NCBI RefSeq assembly: GCF_019754295.1
Contig: NZ_VIRV01000009.1
Span: 33,428-97,427 of the forward strand
DNA: 64,000 bases
Origin: Sellimonas caecigallum
Lineage (GTDB): Bacteria; Bacillota; Clostridia; Lachnospirales; Lachnospiraceae
Reading direction: 5' to 3'
Below are positions 43,393 to 52,500 of the stretch, piece after piece. The position numbers and the translations under genes were made by a program. Position 1 is the first letter of the stretch; each line of letters begins with the position of its first letter. The notes beneath the pieces were generated by a model, which did not search any database, was not told the DNA's origin, and was given only the letters and a program-made list of their open reading frames with translations.

Positions 43393-44556
43393 TTATAGAC
43401 AACAGTACACGATATTTCCATCGATCATGGTACATTGTACTTTCGCATTTGTATCGAGTCCAAGTTTTCCTTTTACGAGAATGATATCCGCATCTTTACC
43501 CTCTTCCAGCGTTCCAATCCGCTCTTCCACTCCAAGAATCCTGGCTGGATTGATCGTTACCATTCTCATCGCCCGTTCCTGGGAAACACCTTCCCGAACT
43601 GCCTCTCCTATATGATGATAGAGAGATTCTTCACTGAGAATCGGCGAATCGGTAATGATCGCCACATTGACTCCTCTGTCATCCAGCATCTTCACTGCCT
43701 CCACATCAATCTTTCTTCGCTCGCCTACACAACGATATGTCGCAATCGGTCCATAGCAGACATCACAGCCGCTCTCCACAATCTCATCAATATAATCCGT
43801 AGCGCCCCAGGCATGTTCCAGCGAGAATCGAACACCGAATGCTTTCGCCACCTCGATGGCTGTAAGCATATCGTACTGTGTACAGTGGATTTTACACGGA
43901 ATCTCTCCTTTCAGAGCAAGGCACAGAGCCTCCATGTCTGCATTATATGGCGGATTTTTCCCATTTTCCTGATCTTCCATATACGTTTTTGCTTTTCGGA
44001 ACGTATCCCAAAGTACCTTTGCGACTCCCATCCGCGTCATTGGCAGCTGATCCCTGTCTCCATATGTATTTTTCGGGTTCCCGCCAAGGGCAATCTTAAC
44101 CGCGCACGGCGCTTTGATGGACATATCAAACGCATTATCCCCGTATGTTTTCATGGCAAACGGAAGACCGCAGAACACATTTCCGCTGCCCGGCGTGAGA
44201 AGCATGGTCGTGATGCCATGTTCATAAGCCACTTTGAATTCACGTGCTTTTGGGTTTACCCCGTACCGCGCATCGATGGACAGCGTGACCGGATCCGTCA
44301 TCTCATTTGCCTCATCCACAGAAGTCTCCGAATTAAAGTCAAACATTCCGATGTGGGAATGCGCATCGATAAGCCCTGGCATGACACAAAGCCCGGATGC
44401 ATCCATTATCCTGGCATCATCAGAAATCATTTCTTCCGGGATCCGTTCCATCACTTTTTTGATCTTTCCGTCTTCTATCAGGATTTCTCCCTGAAAGACA
44501 TCCTGACCATCTTTCATTGTATAAAGCGTTCCTCCTTTGATCACTGTCTGCCTCAT
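43393..44556 (-). CDS. Amidohydrolase, metal-dependent (active member of a pair)
   Basis: A 387-residue amidohydrolase-superfamily enzyme. The metal ligands are complete: His66 and His68 in IDAHSHIG, His224 in CKIHCTQ, His248 in SLEHAWG and Asp303 in ITDSP. The N- and C-terminal strands form the usual beta sandwich (MDASGLCVMPGLID; GTLEEGKDADIILVKG). It is nearest to imidazolonepropionase-like and dipeptidase-like groups, so the substrate is a cyclic or linear amide. The ATG overlaps the stop of its paralogue by 1 nt. It is last in the Opp operon, so its substrate likely comes in through that transporter. Confidence 0.82.
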   Translation of the reverse strand: MRQTVIKGGTLYTMKDGQDVFQGEILIEDGKIKKVMERIPEEMISDDARIMDASGLCVMPGLIDAHSHIGMFDFNSETSVDEANEMTDPVTLSIDARYGVNPKAREFKVAYEHGITTMLLTPGSGNVFCGLPFAMKTYGDNAFDMSIKAPCAVKIALGGNPKNTYGDRDQLPMTRMGVAKVLWDTFRKAKTYMEDQENGKNPPYNADMEALCLALKGEIPCKIHCTQYDMLTAIEVAKAFGVRFSLEHAWGATDYIDEIVESGCDVCYGPIATYRCVGERRKIDVEAVKMLDDRGVNVAIITDSPILSEESLYHHIGEAVREGVSQERAMRMVTINPARILGVEERIGTLEEGKDADIILVKGKLGLDTNAKVQCTMIDGNIVYCCL

Positions 44557-45671
44557 CAATAAAGCACCTCCCCGTTGATGATACTGTGTTTTACTTTTGC
44601 CGCATAGGTTGTAACCGGGTGTCCCGTAAATATAGAGATGTCCGCGTCTTTCCCTTCTTTCAGCGTTCCGATCCGATCCCCCAGTCCCAACATTTCCGCC
44701 GGATGTTCCGTCATCATTCTCACCACTTCTTCCGCCTCAACTCCGGCCCGGTACACTTCGATAGCAGACCACAAAAAGACTTCTCTTCCCTCGGAGAATC
44801 CCCCGCATGTGTTCGTAAAGGCAACACGGTTTCCATTTTTCACAAGCTCATTGATCTTTTCAAGATCAATGCCGTATTTTGCAATCTGTGAGCAGGAGTT
44901 GACATTTCCGAGTATCAGACCAGTCTTTTGACGCTTCATTTCTTCCAGGGCATCTCCAAACCCAAATCCGTCCACGATGCTTGCCTGCACCTTCTCCTCT
45001 TTCATCATATGAAGCAGTCCCTGGATTTCCGCCGGGGTTTCCGCTGCACAGAACACCGGCATTGTCATCTTGTCAAACACTTCGCTCACAATCTCCTGTC
45101 GTTCCTCTCTGTCTTCTATTTTGACAGTTCGTGCTTTTCGAAGCATTTCCTGGAAACTCCAGAAAATACCCATTCTCGTTTTCGGCATCTGGTTTTTGGA
45201 ACCATATGTGTTTTTCACGGCGGAAGTAACGCTGCATTTCAGGGCTGCTTTCTCTTTTACAAGGCGCTCCGACATCTTCTGAGGCGCCGTCTTCACGACA
45301 GCAATCTGTCCACCCATGATATTTCCGTTTCCCGGCGCAAGCCCCACTGCCGTAATCCCGCTTTTATAGAACTCCTGTGCGTTTACCTCATCCGGATCCA
45401 TGGCATATTTTACATTCATCTCCGGAGTAAAAAGCCCTGTGGACTCCTGGTTGTCCAAATGCCTGGAAGGGATCCCCATGGCCCCGATAGAGCAATGCGG
45501 ATCGATGAAACCAGGAAACACTTCGCACCCTGATGCATCGATAACCTGCGCTTCCGGACAAACAATCTCCCTCCCTATTTTTTCGATTTTCTTTCCTTTT
45601 GTGAGAATATCACATGAATCTAGAATTGTTCCGTCCCCTATATGGATTCTTCCGTTTTTGATCAGATACAT
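44556..45671 (-). CDS. Amidohydrolase paralogue lacking metal ligands
   Basis: A 371-residue protein of the same family as the next gene, sharing NTYG-x3-Q-x-P-x-TRMG. The metal site is lost: IDPHCS has His59 but Ser61 in place of the second His; the positions of His224, His248 and Asp303 are Ala209 or Ala210, Asp234 and Asn287. The fold itself looks intact (SGCEVFPGFID; GTLKEGKDADISIF), with no frameshift. It is probably a catalytically dead partner or regulator of the active enzyme, since the two are translated in series. GGAGGG precedes ATG at 45671. Confidence 0.75.
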   Translation of the reverse strand: MYLIKNGRIHIGDGTILDSCDILTKGKKIEKIGREIVCPEAQVIDASGCEVFPGFIDPHCSIGAMGIPSRHLDNQESTGLFTPEMNVKYAMDPDEVNAQEFYKSGITAVGLAPGNGNIMGGQIAVVKTAPQKMSERLVKEKAALKCSVTSAVKNTYGSKNQMPKTRMGIFWSFQEMLRKARTVKIEDREERQEIVSEVFDKMTMPVFCAAETPAEIQGLLHMMKEEKVQASIVDGFGFGDALEEMKRQKTGLILGNVNSCSQIAKYGIDLEKINELVKNGNRVAFTNTCGGFSEGREVFLWSAIEVYRAGVEAEEVVRMMTEHPAEMLGLGDRIGTLKEGKDADISIFTGHPVTTYAAKVKHSIINGEVLY

Positions 45672-45695
45672 TCTTTTCCCTCCTGCTTTTCTCGT

Positions 45696-45730
45696 CAAAG
45701 CAGGCCGGCCATATTCATGACCAGCCTTTG
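45696..45730 (-). other. Intercistronic hairpin after oppA
   Basis: On the minus strand CAAAGGCTGGTCAT pairs with ATGGCCGGCCTGCTTTG around GAAT, with one or two bulges. There is no U-tract, so it is more likely to protect the oppA message 3' end than to terminate. Confidence 0.5.
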
Positions 45731-45734
45731 CCTT

Positions 45735-47429
45735 CTATTTTTCAATGTAAACCTGTGAGAAATCAGTTGTACCATTCGTTGTAACTGGATAATTCTTCAC
45801 ATAGTTTTTCACATATGTCGGGGAAGCTTCCAGGTAAGTCGGCGCGATAATAGCATTTCCAACAAGAAGCGTTTCTGCTTCCAGATAGATGTTCGCCTTT
45901 TCCTGCTCATCTACCACATATTTAGCCTGTTCAAGAAGTTCTTTGAAACGTTTGGAATCTTCATTGTTCCATCCTGTCTTATCTGCGTTAAAATATCCAT
46001 TGTCTGGCTCGAACAGCTGGAAGAATGCACTTGGTTCATTGTAGTATGGTCCCCATCCGGCCTGTGCAATGTCATAATCTCCTGCGTCAATCTTATCCCA
46101 CATGATGTTCCATTCCATCATATCAATCTGCACAGTAATGCCAAGTTTTTCTTCCCATACCTGTTTCATCCATTCTCCGATCTTCTTGGACAGTTCATCT
46201 GTTCCGCGGCTTGCATAGCGGATCGTCACTTTGGATGTATCTGTGTCTTTTCCAAGTTCTTTTAATCCTTCCTGGAATAATGCTTTCGGATCTGTGTACT
46301 CTTCCTGCATAGCGGATACGAAATGATTCTTTCCGTCTACTAATTCCGTGTAAGTGTTCTCTCCGACTTTCATTGTATCCGGCATGAGAGAATATATCGG
46401 TTCTGATTTGCCGTCACGGAGCGTATCTACCATCTCCTGTCTGTCAAATGCGATTGAAAGAGCCTGGCGAATCTTTGTGTTGCTGAGGTATTCGTTCTTC
46501 AGGTTGAACATAAAGAATTCCGGAGCATTACTTGGAACATTGCTTTCTGTAGAGTCTCCCGATGCAGCGATTGTCTTGCCCCAGTTTGTATCAGATGTGC
46601 TGACTACATCCAGCTCTCCGTTGATGAATGCCTGTACTGCAGTGGACGGATCCTGAATCACTTTAAAATTGACTGTGTCAAGCTTCATATCGTCAGCGCC
46701 CCAGTACTGTTCATTCTTTTCAAGGATCATTTCTGTGTTCTGGCTCCAGCTTTTAATTTTGAGCGGTCCATTGTATACAGTCTTGTCTGCTGATGTTCCG
46801 TAATCTGCACCGTATTCTTCATATTTTGCCTGGTTAACCGGATAAACTGATCCTGCTACGAGGCCAAGGAAGTAGGATGCCGGGTGAACTAGTGTGATCT
46901 GAAGCGTATTTTCATCCAGCGCCTTTACTCCGATCTCATCCGGAGTCTTTCCATTATTGTAAAGCGCTTCTGAAAAGTTTGTGATTACTCCGTCAAACAG
47001 CCATGCGTTTGTCGCTGCCACAGACGGATCTGCCATTTTCTTAAAAGTAAATTCAAAGTCGTTTGCCGTCACTTTGGAACCATCGCTCCATTTTGCATCC
47101 GGATTCATATGGAAAGTATAAGTCAGTCCATCTTCACTGACATCCCAGCTCTCGGCCGCTGCCGGAACGATTTCATCTGTGTTTCCTTCCGCAGACCGGT
47201 CACGCACAAGCGGATCATAGATCATATTGTGTGCTTTGTTGTCCGGGGCTGTTGTGTTTACAAGTGGGTTGAGTCCGATAACCACACTGTTTGTGGAAAT
47301 GTTCAGCACTTGTTCAGTGCTTCCGCCGGATGTCTTCTTTTCTTTCTCTTCGCCTCCGCAGCCTGCAAGAGAGCCTGCTGCAAGAGCTACTGCCATGAGA
47401 CCTGCCAGCATTTTCTTTCTTAGTTTCAT
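45735..47429 (-). CDS. oppA: Oligopeptide ABC transporter substrate-binding lipoprotein
   Basis: A 564-residue cluster C substrate-binding protein. The signal peptide MKLRKKMLAGLMAVALAAG ends in the lipobox LAGC with lipid-anchored Cys24, then a Ser/Gly linker and the SBP_bac_5 fold (LNPLVNTTAPDNKAHNMIYD; NTLQITLVHPASYF; NTKIRQALSIAFDRQEMVDT). It captures peptides at the outer face for OppBCDF. It follows oppF and precedes the two amidohydrolases. The hairpin after it suggests a higher level of this protein. Confidence 0.93.
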   Translation of the reverse strand: MKLRKKMLAGLMAVALAAGSLAGCGGEEKEKKTSGGSTEQVLNISTNSVVIGLNPLVNTTAPDNKAHNMIYDPLVRDRSAEGNTDEIVPAAAESWDVSEDGLTYTFHMNPDAKWSDGSKVTANDFEFTFKKMADPSVAATNAWLFDGVITNFSEALYNNGKTPDEIGVKALDENTLQITLVHPASYFLGLVAGSVYPVNQAKYEEYGADYGTSADKTVYNGPLKIKSWSQNTEMILEKNEQYWGADDMKLDTVNFKVIQDPSTAVQAFINGELDVVSTSDTNWGKTIAASGDSTESNVPSNAPEFFMFNLKNEYLSNTKIRQALSIAFDRQEMVDTLRDGKSEPIYSLMPDTMKVGENTYTELVDGKNHFVSAMQEEYTDPKALFQEGLKELGKDTDTSKVTIRYASRGTDELSKKIGEWMKQVWEEKLGITVQIDMMEWNIMWDKIDAGDYDIAQAGWGPYYNEPSAFFQLFEPDNGYFNADKTGWNNEDSKRFKELLEQAKYVVDEQEKANIYLEAETLLVGNAIIAPTYLEASPTYVKNYVKNYPVTTNGTTDFSQVYIEK

Positions 47430-47490
47430 AATTTCTCCTCCTTTTCTTTATCCTCAAGCAGCTTTTTTCTGCTGATTGATTCTCGTCCCT

Positions 47491-48468
47491 CTATTTGTCC
47501 TGTAATTCACGCACTCTGTGACAGGCCACGAAATGTCCTTGCGTAATCTCTTCCAACTCCGGTGTCGCCTGTTTGCATTTTTCTGTTGCAAACCGGCATC
47601 TTGCCGCAAAACGGCATCCTGGTTTTGGATTGACCGGACTTGGGATTTCCCCCTCGATCGGAATCCTCTTTTTGCGTTTTTCCTCATCCGGATCCGGGAT
47701 CGGGATCGCCGACATGAGCGCTTTTGTGTATGGGTGAAGCGGATGATCATAAAGTTCGTCGCTTTCCGCAAATTCTACCATATTGCCGAGATACATAACG
47801 CCGACCCTGTCGGAAATATGTTTGACCATTGACAAATCATGAGCAATAAACAAGTACGTCAGATTTCTCTTTTTCTGAAGTTCTATGAGCAAGTTGACTA
47901 CCTGTGCCTGAATGGAGACATCTAACGCAGAAATCGGTTCATCGCAGACGATAAATTCCGGTTCGATAGCCAGTGCCCGGGCAATTCCAATTCTCTGCCT
48001 CTGTCCGCCGGAGAATTCGTGCGGGAATCTAAGCGCATGCTCCTTGTTTAATCCTACTAGCTCCAGCAGCTCATAAATCTTTTCCTGACGTTCTTTTCCT
48101 GTATACAATTTGTGAATATCAATCCCTTCGCCGATGATATCCCCAACCGTCATTCTCGGATTTAATGATGAATACGGATCCTGAAAAATAATCTGGGCAC
48201 GTTTTGTAAATTCTTTCTTTTCTTTTTTATTCAGGCTGTGGATATCCACTCCGTCAAATATAACCTGTCCGCCGGTAGCTTCATAAAGTCCCATGACCGT
48301 CTTACCGCATGTCGTCTTGCCGCATCCGGATTCCCCTACCAGACCAAGTGTCTCCCCCTGATAGATTTTAAAATTTACTCCGTCCACCGCTTTGAGCATT
48401 TTATGGCGTCCCACATTGAAATATTTTTTCAGATCTTTTACCTCGATCAGTACTTTTCTCTCTTCCAT
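47491..48468 (-). CDS. oppF: Oligopeptide ABC transporter ATPase OppF
   Basis: A 325-residue ATPase with Walker A GESGCGKTT, signature EFSGGQRQRIGIARAL and Walker B FIVCDEPISALD, then the C-terminal oligo_HPN region with PGCRFAARCRFATEKC, a cysteine cluster usual in OppD/OppF. ATG at 48468 follows GGGGGAG and lies 2 nt after the oppD stop; longer readings overlap oppD. It pairs with OppD to drive import. Confidence 0.94.
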   Translation of the reverse strand: MEERKVLIEVKDLKKYFNVGRHKMLKAVDGVNFKIYQGETLGLVGESGCGKTTCGKTVMGLYEATGGQVIFDGVDIHSLNKKEKKEFTKRAQIIFQDPYSSLNPRMTVGDIIGEGIDIHKLYTGKERQEKIYELLELVGLNKEHALRFPHEFSGGQRQRIGIARALAIEPEFIVCDEPISALDVSIQAQVVNLLIELQKKRNLTYLFIAHDLSMVKHISDRVGVMYLGNMVEFAESDELYDHPLHPYTKALMSAIPIPDPDEEKRKKRIPIEGEIPSPVNPKPGCRFAARCRFATEKCKQATPELEEITQGHFVACHRVRELQDK

Positions 48469-48470
48469 GA

Positions 48471-49502
48471 CTATCTCCCCCCTCTGATCATCGTTTCCGG
48501 GAGTCCCTTTGTGTCCGCTTTCGGATGATGCAGCCAGCAGGCACATGTCTGGGAATCACTGAACACGGTTTCTCTCGGATATTTCAGTCGGCAGATCTTC
48601 ATGCCGTATTCACACCTCGGCGCAAAGGAGCAGCCTTCCGGTGGATGGATCAGATCCGGCGGTGTCCCTTTCAGGGAATACAGTGTCTCCTTGTTGTTTG
48701 TGTGAATTTTTGGCACCGAATTCAAAAGCGCTCTCGTGTACGGGTGTGTAGACCGATAGAAGATTTCATCTACATTTCCCCGCTCCACGATTTTCCCGGC
48801 ATACATGACCTGAATCTTGTCAGCCACGCTTGCCACGACTCCCAGATCGTGAGTCACAAGGATGACTGCCATATTCAGTTCTTTCTGAAGGCTTCCGATC
48901 AAATCCATAATCTGCGCCTGAATTGTCACGTCCAGGGCAGTTGTCGGCTCGTCCGCAATCAGGATCTCCGGCTTACATGCCAGCGCCATGGCTATCATCG
49001 CTCTCTGGCGCATCCCCCCGGAAAATTCGAACGGATACTGTTTCATTCGCTGCGGAGCATTCGGAATTTTGACAAGTTCAAGCATCTCCAGCGCCTCTTT
49101 GTGCGCCTGCTCTTTTGACACTTTGTTATGGATCAGTATGCTTTCCGCGATCTGATCGCCAATCTTCATCGTCGGATTTAAGGAAGTCATCGGATCCTGG
49201 AAAATCATGGATATTTTACTTCCGCGGATCTCCGTCATCTTCTTCTCCGAATATCCAAGCAAATCTTCCCCGTGAAACAGGATCTGTGCTCCATTCTTTT
49301 TATCTATCATTGTATTTTGTTTTGGGAGAAGTCCCATGATCGCCTTGGATGTAACTGTTTTCCCACATCCGGATTCCCCTACGATCGCCAGTGTCTCTCC
49401 TTTTTTCAGATCAAAATCCACTCCACGCACTGCGTGTGATATTCCTGCGTATGTCTTAAAGGAAACATGCAGATTTTTTACCTCCAGTATTGTCTCGTTC
49501 AT
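48471..49502 (-). CDS. oppD: Oligopeptide ABC transporter ATPase OppD
   Basis: A 343-residue ATPase with GESGCGKTVTSK (Walker A), EFSGGMRQRAMIAMAL (signature), ILIADEPTTALD (Walker B) and a C-terminal region with PPEGCSFAPRCEYGMKIC. Together with OppF it energises the OppBC pore. It lies between oppC and oppF with tight spacing. Confidence 0.94.
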   Translation of the reverse strand: MNETILEVKNLHVSFKTYAGISHAVRGVDFDLKKGETLAIVGESGCGKTVTSKAIMGLLPKQNTMIDKKNGAQILFHGEDLLGYSEKKMTEIRGSKISMIFQDPMTSLNPTMKIGDQIAESILIHNKVSKEQAHKEALEMLELVKIPNAPQRMKQYPFEFSGGMRQRAMIAMALACKPEILIADEPTTALDVTIQAQIMDLIGSLQKELNMAVILVTHDLGVVASVADKIQVMYAGKIVERGNVDEIFYRSTHPYTRALLNSVPKIHTNNKETLYSLKGTPPDLIHPPEGCSFAPRCEYGMKICRLKYPRETVFSDSQTCACWLHHPKADTKGLPETMIRGGR

Positions 49503-49514
49503 CGTGATGCCCCC

Positions 49515-50465
49515 CTATTTTCGAAGTTTTGGATCCAGGGCATCGGATAATCCGTCCCCGATCAGATGGAATGTCAGCATAGTCAAGACGATCAGAAGGC
49601 AAGGAAAAAACAACTGATGCGGATAGAACATCAACTGCTGCTGTCCTGCTGATGCAAGTGCGCCCCAGCTTGTCTCCGGTGGTCTTACTCCAAGTCCGAT
49701 ATAACTTAAAAATGCTTCGCTGAAAATGAATCCCGGAACCGACATGGTAATATCAACCATGATGATTCCCAGTGTATTAGGAAGCAGGTGTTTGATGATG
49801 ATCCGCCCCGTGGAAGCGCCAAGGGCCTTGGCCGCCTGCACATAGTCCTGCTCTTTGATCTGCAGAATCTGTCCCCGGACCATACGTGCCGTTCCTACCC
49901 AGGCGGTAAGACTCATGGCAAACACCAGTGAAAACATGCTTCTTCCCATTACCATGGAAAGGATAACCACAATGATCAGATACGGCAGATTTCCGATAAA
50001 CTCACAGATTCGCATGATGATATCATCCACAACTCCACCTTTGAGTCCGGCAAGCGCTCCTACCAAGGCGCCGATCACAAACATCACTACCGTACAGCAA
50101 AGTCCGATATAAATAGAAATTCTTCCTCCCACACAGACACGGGTAAACAGATCTCTTCCCATATCATCTGTTCCAAACCAGTATTCCGAGCTCGGTCCCT
50201 GATTTTTTAAAGCCGCGTCGATATACTGATAATCCTTGCCCGAGACAATCGGGCCGATAAACAGAAGTGCAATGATCAAAACAAGCAGTATCAGACCAAA
50301 AATAGCCAGCTTATTGGATCGGAATCTTCTCCAGACATCCGCCCAGTATGTAAGGGACTTTTCTCCGATGTCTTCCCCGGACAGCCCTTCCGTTCCCACA
50401 CGTTCAAATAAATCTTCCGTCTCCGGGATATCTCCCATCATATTTGTGTTTTCTCTCGTCTCCAT
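49515..50465 (-). CDS. oppC: Oligopeptide ABC transporter permease OppC
   Basis: A 316-residue permease with a 35-residue cytoplasmic N-terminus, six membrane segments, the ABC permease motif EQDYVQAAKALGASTGRII and the C-terminal FHLIGDGLSDALDPKLRK. It begins 15 nt after the oppB stop. It forms the pore with OppB. Confidence 0.93.
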   Translation of the reverse strand: METRENTNMMGDIPETEDLFERVGTEGLSGEDIGEKSLTYWADVWRRFRSNKLAIFGLILLVLIIALLFIGPIVSGKDYQYIDAALKNQGPSSEYWFGTDDMGRDLFTRVCVGGRISIYIGLCCTVVMFVIGALVGALAGLKGGVVDDIIMRICEFIGNLPYLIIVVILSMVMGRSMFSLVFAMSLTAWVGTARMVRGQILQIKEQDYVQAAKALGASTGRIIIKHLLPNTLGIIMVDITMSVPGFIFSEAFLSYIGLGVRPPETSWGALASAGQQQLMFYPHQLFFPCLLIVLTMLTFHLIGDGLSDALDPKLRK

Positions 50466-50480
50466 ATATCTTACCTCGTC

Positions 50481-51416
50481 CTACTTCTTACCTTTTGCCA
50501 CTCGGATTCTCGGATCTACAATTCCGTATAAAATATCAACTACGATCAAAGCGCCGACAAACAGAATTGCGAAGAAAATCGTCAGTCCAATAACCATCGT
50601 ATAATCGTTATCCGATACCGCTTTCACATAGTAAAATCCAAGTCCGGGAATTGCAAACATCTTTTCCAAAATGAAGGAGCCTGCGAAGATTCCCGCAACA
50701 GCCGGTCCAATCATCGTGACAATCGGAATCATCGAATTGCGCAGCACATGTTTGCGCACGGTGCGCTTCTGGGTACACCCTTTGGCCTGTGCCGTCACGA
50801 TATAATCTTCACTGATAACGGACAGCGTGCTGTTTCTCATGTATTTTGTGTAGGATGCGATACCGCCGATTGCATAGGCCGCTACCGGAAGGATATAATG
50901 CTTCAACTCTCCCCATCCGAAAACCGGTACAAGTTTCCACTTAAATGCAAGGAAGTACTGGAGCACGGCGGCAAACACGAAGCTTGGAACGCAGATAGCC
51001 AAAACGACCAGAACCCGGATGATATGATCTACCGGTTTTCCTCGGTTCAAAGCCGCTACCAACCCCAGTGAGACGCCAATAGTAACCTGGAAAAAGATGG
51101 CAAGAAGCCCGATTTTCGCGGACACCCACGTATTCGTTTTGATGACATCATTGGCCGATTTTCCGGTATAAATAATCGATTCCCCGAAATCTCCTGTAGT
51201 GAGAAGATTTTTCATATAGATGACATAACGTTGAAGTACCGGCTTGTCCAGCCCGTATTTTTCCTCGATGATTTCCTGCGCCTGCTCCGGCATCTGTCCT
51301 ACTTTCGCAGCAATGGGATCTCCAGGCGCCCCCGCAACCAGGAAAAAGGTGGCGGTTGCGATCAAAAACAGCGTCAGGATGGCGTAAGCCAGTCGTTTTC
51401 CAATAAATTTCAGCAT
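50481..51416 (-). CDS. oppB: Oligopeptide ABC transporter permease OppB
   Basis: A 311-residue permease with six segments. It opens with KFIGKRLAYAILTLFLIATA and has the EAA loop EDYIVTAQAKGCTQKRTV and the C-terminal VVDILYGIVDPRIRVAKGKK. It is second in the operon, 32 nt after the GntR regulator. Confidence 0.93.
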   Translation of the reverse strand: MLKFIGKRLAYAILTLFLIATATFFLVAGAPGDPIAAKVGQMPEQAQEIIEEKYGLDKPVLQRYVIYMKNLLTTGDFGESIIYTGKSANDVIKTNTWVSAKIGLLAIFFQVTIGVSLGLVAALNRGKPVDHIIRVLVVLAICVPSFVFAAVLQYFLAFKWKLVPVFGWGELKHYILPVAAYAIGGIASYTKYMRNSTLSVISEDYIVTAQAKGCTQKRTVRKHVLRNSMIPIVTMIGPAVAGIFAGSFILEKMFAIPGLGFYYVKAVSDNDYTMVIGLTIFFAILFVGALIVVDILYGIVDPRIRVAKGKK

Positions 51417-51448
51417 TTTTTTCTCTCCCTTCTTTTCCGTCTGTCAGT

Positions 51449-52120
51449 TTACAGATTCTTTTTCTTCTGCATTTCCTCAAACAACACTTTCGGAACGATC
51501 ATATAGTGGTTCTCGATCTCCCTGCAGATTTCTTCTACAGATTTGGTGCGAAAGGCTTCGAGGATTCGCTGATGATTCGCTTTGAGCACATCAAACGGTA
51601 CAAGCGATTCCGTCTCCATCGTAAAATACGCCGACGTATTTCCACTTTCCAAAGACTTCCACACTTTGTAAAGTTTTTCACTCTGGGACGACATCACAAC
51701 ACAGGAATGGAACTCTTCATCGAGTTCTACGATCTGGTACAGATCCCGTTTCTCCGCGGCTTCTCCCATTTTTTCGAGATTTCTCTCCATCCGCTCCTCC
51801 AGATCAGACGGCAGGTTCCCGGAACACATTTTTGCTGCCAGGGTTTCCAGTGTGGAGCGTATCAGATATGCCTCCTGCATATCCTCATAGGACATCGTCT
51901 TTACAATGCATCCCTTGTGAGATTCATAGGTAACAAGTCCTTCCTCCTCGATCTGCCTAAGCGCTTCCCTCACAGGTCCCCGGCTGATCTGGAATGCTTT
52001 TGCCACATCCGCCTCAATAATCCGTTCGCCAGGCTTGATCTCCCCGTTGAGGATTTTCTTTCTCAGAATTTCCGCAACCTGTTCTCTCAATGTTTTTCGC
52101 GATACTGCTGCTTTAACCAT
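51449..52120 (-). CDS. GntR-family regulator of the opp-amidohydrolase operon, FCD type
   Basis: A 223-residue regulator: winged helix at about 8-75 ([40 protein letters not shown]), then an FCD domain to the end. ATG at 52120 follows AAGGAG; the earlier ATG at 52138 lacks one. It heads an operon of eight genes, and two palindromes lie at its promoter, so it probably represses itself and the whole operon until a peptide or a product binds. Confidence 0.87.
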   Translation of the reverse strand: MVKAAVSRKTLREQVAEILRKKILNGEIKPGERIIEADVAKAFQISRGPVREALRQIEEEGLVTYESHKGCIVKTMSYEDMQEAYLIRSTLETLAAKMCSGNLPSDLEERMERNLEKMGEAAEKRDLYQIVELDEEFHSCVVMSSQSEKLYKVWKSLESGNTSAYFTMETESLVPFDVLKANHQRILEAFRTKSVEEICREIENHYMIVPKVLFEEMQKKKNL

Positions 52121-52134
52121 ATTTTTCTCCTTTT

Positions 52135-52208
52135 TCACGTTAACTCGTGAAAATTTTCTTGTTTTTATTATACCTTGTTTGTTAAGAAAAAGTCAATTGT
52201 TAACAATC
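52135..52208 (-). promoter_or_regulatory. Promoter and two candidate operators of the opp operon
   Basis: Minus-strand TTGACT (52192-52197), 18 nt, TATAAT (52168-52173). A perfect palindrome ATTGTTAACAAT (52197-52208) abuts the -35 box, and TTCACG-6-CGTGAA (52135-52152) lies between the -10 box and the gene. Both fit GntR-type operators. Confidence 0.68.
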
Positions 52209-52392
52209 TACTTTCGACAAAAATAACTACCAAAATTTCTTGCCGTTTTTTGTATATTTTCATGTTATTTTTTTGTCATATTTGTATAATACTCCTTGTT
52301 TTTTGTCGAAAATGCATGTGCTCAATGTCAACAATGTAAGAATATACAAGAAAATTTCGCACTTCTCTTATGTTCCGCTCCTGAAAAAAGAG
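52209..52392. other. Intergenic, AT-rich, no gene seen
   Basis: Between the opp operon promoter and the DinB-like gene terminator I see no reading frame with coding character, no RNA and no repeat. It completes the 380-nt gap that begins at 52121. Confidence 0.4.
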
Positions 52393-52429
52393 CGCAAAAA
52401 TACCACCGGCCATTTCAGACTGGTGGTAT
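52393..52429 (-). terminator. Terminator after the DinB-like gene
   Basis: On the minus strand ATACCACC and GGTGGTAT enclose a 14-nt loop and are followed by TTTTTG, about 70 nt after the stop of the DinB-like gene. Confidence 0.75.
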
Positions 52430-52500
52430 CTGTAAATCCAATTCCTTGATAAATCACAAAAAGAGACAGCTGTTTCGGTTACCCGCAATCCGTAGATTTA

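Noticed and set aside
44556..45671. Second amidohydrolase as a frameshifted or decaying gene
   Set aside because: The frame is full length, the ribosome site and coupling are intact, and only the metal ligands have changed.
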